The translations under genes were made by a program, and so were the position numbers. A stretch of 8,999 nt of DNA from NCBI GenBank assembly GCA_013330315.1, contig DUIO01000201.1, forward strand, positions 1 to 8,999, in the 5' to 3' direction. This document shows, in pieces, positions 5,263-8,999 of this stretch. The stretch's first letter is position 1; every line of letters starts with the position of its first letter. This DNA comes from Methanosarcina sp. Lineage in GTDB: Archaea > Halobacteriota > Methanosarcinia > Methanosarcinales > Methanosarcinaceae. Below the pieces are notes generated by a model. It saw only the letters and a program-made list of their open reading frames with translations. It made no database searches and was not told where the DNA came from.

Positions 5263-7515
5263 TTAATTCTTTTTTCTAAGAGCCAGGCATACTGCGGCCC
5301 CGAAAATCCCTGAAAGTATTCCGAAACCAGAAAGTTTTACAGGTGACTCTTCTCCTGTTTTCTCTTCAGGAAGACTATTGCTTTCAGGCCCTCCTACTTC
5401 AGGAGAGGGTTCTGCCCTGTAATCAGGCGAGATGTTTTCAGATGTATTTGAACCCGGAACCGTATCTTTTGCATTTGTTTCACTTGTAAAAAGATTGTTA
5501 TCCGCAGCTCCAGTGATATTTTTATCTTCAATAACGATATCCGTTGCAGGATAGATTATGTATCCATCCGAAGAGACACTGCCTTTTCCTTTATCTGAGG
5601 TCTGGAAATACCAGGAGTCGGTAAAGTAGTTCTTTCTATCCTTGTCAAGGTTCAGGATAATTGACTTTGAATTTTTAAGAACAATACCTTCTTTTGAAGT
5701 TTCTTTTACTTCAAAGCCCTGATATTCACCTCCGTTTTCAATAATTAAAGTATTGTCTCTGTCGATAAGCCATGTATACCTGAAGACTGCAACAGAATCA
5801 GTAGCACTCACAAAAACGGATTCCACATAGGTAATGAAGTAGAACTGGTTTTTTCCGTCTCCAAAGTCTGCAGTTGCGGTAAATGTCTGGCTTTCTACAG
5901 TCCCGTCGGCATTCACAATTGCGGATTCGAGTTCATTTTCCCCTTTATAAAGAGAGAACCAGACTTTTTTCCCGTCTGCATCAACCTGGTTCACTGCCAG
6001 GGAGTAACCTTTCCCGAGGTCCCAGATCTCACCGGTTTTGAGCGTTTTCTTATCATTGCTACCCTGACTGACTACAATATTTGCAAGTTGTGTAGCATCG
6101 TGTTCAATGGTAACATATTGTTTTCCGAACAAGGAAAGTTTGTGGTAAAACATTCCGCCAAGTCCTGCAGGAGTTGTGTTAGCATTGAGTCCAAGATCTG
6201 AAACAATCTCATATTTATTGGAGAATTGTCTTGTAGTATACACAAGTTCTTCTTCACCTATTACATGGTTTCCCGGGTTACTTTGTCCCAGCTCGTCCTT
6301 TCCGTCCTTTTCAACATACTGCAAGCGTTCTCCCCACCAGTTCTCAGAGGCAACAAAATCTTTGTGCTTATTTATGGGATAAGCAAATCCGCCAAAAGAG
6401 GTCGCATTCCAGCAAAAACCATTGGAAGAGGTAGCACCTGTATCAATAGGTACGCCTCTCAAAGTGTAATTTCCTGGTTTGTCCAGTTCTCTGGCAGGAA
6501 AAATAATATATCCATCAGAAGAAGTGCTTCCCTTTCCTGCATCTGAAGTCTGGAAATACCATGAGTCGGTAAAGTAATTCTTTTTGTCCTTGTCAAGGTT
6601 GAGAATGATTGATTTTGAGTTTTCAAGGATAATTCCGTCTTTTGAAGCCTCTTTTACTTCAAATCCCTGATATTCGTCTCCTTTTTTAATGCTCAGAATG
6701 TCATCTTTATCAATTAACCAGGTATACTTGAAAACGGCAAAGGAATCTGTAGCACCCGCAAAAACAGAGTCCACATAGGTAATGAAGTAAAGCTGGTCCT
6801 TTCCATCTCCAAAGTCTGCAGTTGCGGTAAAGGTCTGGCTTTCTACAGTCCCGTCCGCATTCACAATTCCGGACTCGAGTTCGTTGCCGTTTTTAGATAG
6901 GGAAAACCAGACTTTATTTCCTTCAACATCAACCTGATTTACGGTCAAAAAGTAGCCTTTTCCAAGCTCCCAAATATCCGCGGCCTTAATTATTTTTTTA
7001 TCATTACTACCCTGACTGACTACAATATTTGCAAGCTGTGTAGCATCGTGTTCAACAGTAGCATACGGTTTTCCGAACCATGGAAGCTTGTAGTAAAACA
7101 TTCCACCCAGTTCGGCAGGGGTCGTACTGGCATTAAGGCCCAGTTCTGAAACAAGTTCGTATTTGTTGGAGTATTGTCTTGTAAAATACACAAGCTCGCC
7201 TTCGCCGATAACATGATTATTGGGGCTGTTTTTCCCAAGTTCGTCCTCTCCATCCTTCTCAATATACTTAAGGCGTTCTCCCCACCGGTTTTCAGAGGCA
7301 ACAAAATCTTTGTGTTTGTTTACAGGATAATTAAAGCCTCCAAAAGTGGTTGCATCCCAGCAAAAACCATCGGATAAAGTTTCATTGGTATCAAAAGGAG
7401 TCCCGCAAATCGCCGGACCTGCAAGACTCAATGGAGGAAGTACAAGAAAAATTGCTAATGCAACAAAAAGTGAAGACAAAATTTTACGAATATTGTAACT
7501 CATAAACCTCATCAC
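5263..7515 (-). CDS. Surface-layer protein with two tandem DUF1608 domains
   Basis: A cell-envelope protein related to the Methanosarcina S-layer protein MA0829. Seen: a Sec signal peptide (basic NIRK, hydrophobic 15-31, likely cleavage after SLA near residue 32); two DUF1608-type units at 38-340 and 354-656 that align without a gap at an offset of 316 residues, about 78% identical by hand count; an acidic, Ser/Pro/Asn-rich linker (657-727); and a C-terminal membrane anchor (728-746) ending in RKKN. N-glycosylation sequons occur at Asn44, 128, 349, 370, 446, 666, 690 and 694. The 750 residues slightly exceed the roughly 670 of MA0829. The frame opens with GTG (7515); ATG at 7512 or 7503 is likelier, and the latter has GATGAGG three bases in front. 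It has its own TATA box, so it is probably transcribed separately from pelA. Whether it is the main S-layer protein or a lesser paralogue cannot be told. Confidence 0.93.
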   Translation of the reverse strand: MMRFMSYNIRKILSSLFVALAIFLVLPPLSLAGPAICGTPFDTNETLSDGFCWDATTFGGFNYPVNKHKDFVASENRWGERLKYIEKDGEDELGKNSPNNHVIGEGELVYFTRQYSNKYELVSELGLNASTTPAELGGMFYYKLPWFGKPYATVEHDATQLANIVVSQGSNDKKIIKAADIWELGKGYFLTVNQVDVEGNKVWFSLSKNGNELESGIVNADGTVESQTFTATADFGDGKDQLYFITYVDSVFAGATDSFAVFKYTWLIDKDDILSIKKGDEYQGFEVKEASKDGIILENSKSIILNLDKDKKNYFTDSWYFQTSDAGKGSTSSDGYIIFPARELDKPGNYTLRGVPIDTGATSSNGFCWNATSFGGFAYPINKHKDFVASENWWGERLQYVEKDGKDELGQSNPGNHVIGEEELVYTTRQFSNKYEIVSDLGLNANTTPAGLGGMFYHKLSLFGKQYVTIEHDATQLANIVVSQGSNDKKTLKTGEIWDLGKGYSLAVNQVDADGKKVWFSLYKGENELESAIVNADGTVESQTFTATADFGDGKNQFYFITYVESVFVSATDSVAVFRYTWLIDRDNTLIIENGGEYQGFEVKETSKEGIVLKNSKSIILNLDKDRKNYFTDSWYFQTSDKGKGSVSSDGYIIYPATDIVIEDKNITGAADNNLFTSETNAKDTVPGSNTSENISPDYRAEPSPEVGGPESNSLPEEKTGEESPVKLSGFGILSGIFGAAVCLALRKKN
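5548..6456 (-). repeat. Second DUF1608 unit of the S-layer gene
   Basis: The C-terminal copy (residues 354-656) of the 909-bp internal duplication, from GVPIDTG to GYIIYP. It contains FCW with Cys368, and HKDFVASEN. DNA identity to the first unit is high; for example the bases around 5860-5920 match those around 6810-6870 with only a few changes. Confidence 0.9.
6496..7404 (-). repeat. First DUF1608 unit of the S-layer gene
   Basis: The N-terminal copy (residues 38-340) of the internal duplication, from GTPFDTN to GYIIFP, 948 bp from its partner start to start. It is preceded by Cys37, which has no counterpart in the second unit, where Arg353 stands. Confidence 0.9.
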
Positions 7516-7546
7516 TCATTTTCATTTAATTTTGTTAACTAAATCA

Positions 7547-7555
7547 GATATAAAA
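7547..7555 (-). promoter_or_regulatory. Candidate TATA box of the S-layer gene
   Basis: Reads TTTTATATC on the - strand. Transcription would begin near 7525, leaving a leader of about 12-22 bases to the ATG at 7512 or 7503. Confidence 0.45.
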
Positions 7556-7565
7556 GAAATTAAGA

Positions 7566-7578
7566 AACAATTATTGTT
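7566..7578. promoter_or_regulatory. 13-bp palindrome upstream of the S-layer TATA box
   Basis: AACAAT and ATTGTT are perfect inverted arms around a single T, 11 bases upstream of the TATA box. The size, symmetry and position suit a dimeric regulator's binding site, but in A/T-rich DNA it may be chance. Confidence 0.25.
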
Positions 7579-7743
7579 ATGAATTCAATTAAAAGTAACA
7601 ACAGATAAATAGAATTAGTTAATAAATTTTACTAAATTTAACTGAAAGAAACATAAATAATACTTAATAGAACATAAAAAACAAAAAATAAAATAAAAAG
7701 GGATAAATGAGTAAGGAAAACAGAATAGATGGAGAATAAAATA

Positions 7744-7814
7744 AAAAGCAAAAGTAGAAAGGGAAAGTTAAATAAAACCGTGTGGTAGGAGTTAAAGTTA
7801 AAGTGATTTAAAAA
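7744..7814 (-). terminator. T-rich tracts downstream of pelA
   Basis: On the - strand a T5 run lies just after pelA (complement of 7810-7814), with further T-runs including T5 at the complement of 7744-7748. Together they would suit U-tract termination of the pelA transcript before the S-layer promoter. There is no clear hairpin. Confidence 0.35.
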
Positions 7815-7841
7815 TAAAGTGTTACTGGCTTCCTTTGAGTT

Positions 7842-8894
7842 TCAGCCCGTCACCTTAAAACGGAGCAGAGCTGCAATTCCTCCAAGTTTGTGCAATTTTT
7901 CTCCAGGTTCAAAAGCTGTACTGAATACAACGACCTTTCCCTGTGCCTGCTCGACCTCCATAAGGAGTTTATCAATATCTTCTCCTTTTTCCCGCCCTTC
8001 CCTCAGGGTTTCATCAGCAATGAGCAGGGTTTCAACAGCTCCGTATCCGAGGGCATTTTTAACATCTGCAAAACCATAAGCAGCTTTTCCATCCATCGAG
8101 ATCTCTCTGATGAGGTCTTCCATTAGAGAGGACTCGCGGGCTATACGGGACTCCTGCATTATTCTGTCTACAGCCCCCCTACGAAGCACCTCCTGAAATC
8201 CAGACATTCCGATCATGGACGTATCTTCAATCAATGCTTTTGAAGCCATTCCAGATTCGACTTCACTGAAATATTTCAGGAAATCTTCTTTAGTAAAACC
8301 AGGCCCTGCTATCACTATAGAAGCGTCTTCGGGAACCGCATGCCTGAGCTGTTCAACAATTTCCCTGAAAAACTCATTTCGGAGCCCGCTCTCTCGCTTT
8401 CCGGAAGACTGCCGGATATGGGAATAAACTTCAATCCCGTAGTGGCGTACAAAACCAATATCTGCGTCTCCCTCTTCAATTGCTACAATAACAACTTTGG
8501 GGCGTTTTCCAGCTTCTTCGGCATCCTGAATACGCTGGAGCTGGTCGTTTTTCCAGTGTTCTTTGATTATGGAAATATTGGTCCCTACTTCCACATTGAG
8601 TGTGTGATAGGAACCGGCATCCATCCCATGTTCGATCGGACCATGTATTCGCAGCCGGTTTGCAAATTTATGGAATTCCAGTTCTTCAACCCTGATACCA
8701 AGTCTTACCTTTACTTTCTCGACTTTTTCAGGGCGGACTTTATCAGTTGCGGTATCGGCTTTTCTTTTGGTTACGGCAAAGACAAGGTCCTCTTTTTCAA
8801 TAATATATTTCAGGTGCCAGAGATCGTCAAGGGTCTCGGCTGTTACGGCAATTTCTCCTTCTCTGCCTTTCAGAGAACGGTTTGTAACCCTCAT
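7842..8894 (-). CDS. pelA: Ribosome rescue factor Pelota (archaeal Dom34)
   Basis: Binds the empty A site of stalled ribosomes and, with aEF1A and then ABCE1, splits them; an eRF1 relative. Seen: N-terminal domain (about 1-127) beginning MRVTNRSLKGREGE, with the conserved EFHKFANRLRIHGPI (73-87) and GSYHTLNVE (94-102); central domain (about 130-257) with VIAGPGFTKEDF (194-205) and TSMIGMSGFQEVLRRG (225-240); C-terminal domain with GYGAVETLLIADETL (283-297) and VFSTAFEPGEKLHKLGGIAALLRF (323-346). There is no GGQ motif, as expected for Pelota, so it does not hydrolyse peptidyl-tRNA. At 350 residues it is full length. The ATG at 8894 has AGGAG ten bases upstream (complement of 8905-8909) inside the preceding gene and overlaps that gene's stop as ATGA, so the two are probably an operon with coupled translation. 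Confidence 0.97.
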   Translation of the reverse strand: MRVTNRSLKGREGEIAVTAETLDDLWHLKYIIEKEDLVFAVTKRKADTATDKVRPEKVEKVKVRLGIRVEELEFHKFANRLRIHGPIEHGMDAGSYHTLNVEVGTNISIIKEHWKNDQLQRIQDAEEAGKRPKVVIVAIEEGDADIGFVRHYGIEVYSHIRQSSGKRESGLRNEFFREIVEQLRHAVPEDASIVIAGPGFTKEDFLKYFSEVESGMASKALIEDTSMIGMSGFQEVLRRGAVDRIMQESRIARESSLMEDLIREISMDGKAAYGFADVKNALGYGAVETLLIADETLREGREKGEDIDKLLMEVEQAQGKVVVFSTAFEPGEKLHKLGGIAALLRFKVTG

Positions 8895-8999
8895 GCCTTT
8901 TTCGCTCCTGGAATTTCAGTTTCCCCAATATCTTCTTCCCTGGCTGCAGTCTCGATTTTCACTTCAGTGCCTTCTCCGATTTCTTCGAATTTTTCGGTT
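8891..8999 (-). CDS. C-terminal end of an unknown gene upstream of pelA (partial)
   Basis: The last 35 codons of a gene entering from the right edge, read in frame from 8998 and ending with TGA at 8893-8891, which overlaps the pelA start. The tail is strongly charged, rich in Glu and Lys (for example EEIGEGTEVKIE and REEDIGETE), ending GAKKA, and looks like a flexible acidic extension. Too little is present to name the family. The shared ATGA and the pelA ribosome binding site inside this frame support its being a real coding end in the same operon. Confidence 0.6.
   Translation of the reverse strand, partial: TEKFEEIGEGTEVKIETAAREEDIGETEIPGAKKA

Larger units (their letters stand above)
7516..7841. 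other. A/T-rich spacer between pelA and the S-layer gene
   Basis: 326 bases without a convincing gene. The pelA side has T-rich runs on the - strand; the middle is A-rich with an inverted repeat at 7617-7643 (AGTTAA and TTAACT arms, extended by AAATTT); the S-layer side has a 13-bp palindrome and a TATA box. A 10-codon + frame at 7707 is most likely chance. Confidence 0.65.

Noticed and set aside
7707..7739. 10-codon + strand frame MSKENRIDGE
   Set aside because: Very short, in A-rich spacer, with no good ribosome binding site or promoter.

Overview
The window looks like chromosomal DNA of a methanogenic archaeon of the Methanosarcina group. It holds a Methanosarcina-type surface-layer protein with two tandem DUF1608 domains, an archaeal Pelota, an archaeal-type diadenylate cyclase (DacZ), and long, very AT-rich spacers between compact genes. 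The species cannot be fixed from the sequence alone.

Layout. Bases 1-843 carry no convincing gene. They begin with a ladder of T-tracts and two AT-rich stem-loops on the + strand, which would suit the 3' end of a gene lying just left of the window, followed by AT-rich spacer with one GC-richer patch. Next comes apbE (+), a lipoprotein FAD:protein FMN transferase, convergent with thpR (-), a 2H-phosphoesterase RNA ligase/cyclic phosphodiesterase. A 420-base spacer with a palindrome leads to dacZ (+), then a seven-segment DUF1614 membrane protein (+) whose start overlaps a tiny upstream reading frame. A 503-base convergent spacer holds six 20-bp tandem repeats, each bringing a T-tract in the direction of the DUF1614 transcript, and two T7 tracts facing the other way. 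The S-layer protein gene (-) follows. It is preceded by a 326-base spacer with a TATA box and a 13-bp palindrome, then pelA (-), and finally the last 35 codons of an unknown gene (-) that overlaps pelA by ATGA.

How the genes relate. There is no single obvious pathway. apbE would modify flavoproteins outside the membrane, thpR and pelA act on RNA and stalled ribosomes, dacZ makes c-di-AMP, DUF1614 is a membrane protein of unknown role, and the S-layer protein coats the cell. The most notable points are the 20-bp terminator-like repeat array, the possible leaderless mini-ORF in front of DUF1614, the dacZ/DUF1614 adjacency, the probable TTG start of thpR, and the gap-free duplicated S-layer domain whose halves are still about 78% identical. 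I found no CRISPR array, rRNA, tRNA or insertion sequence.
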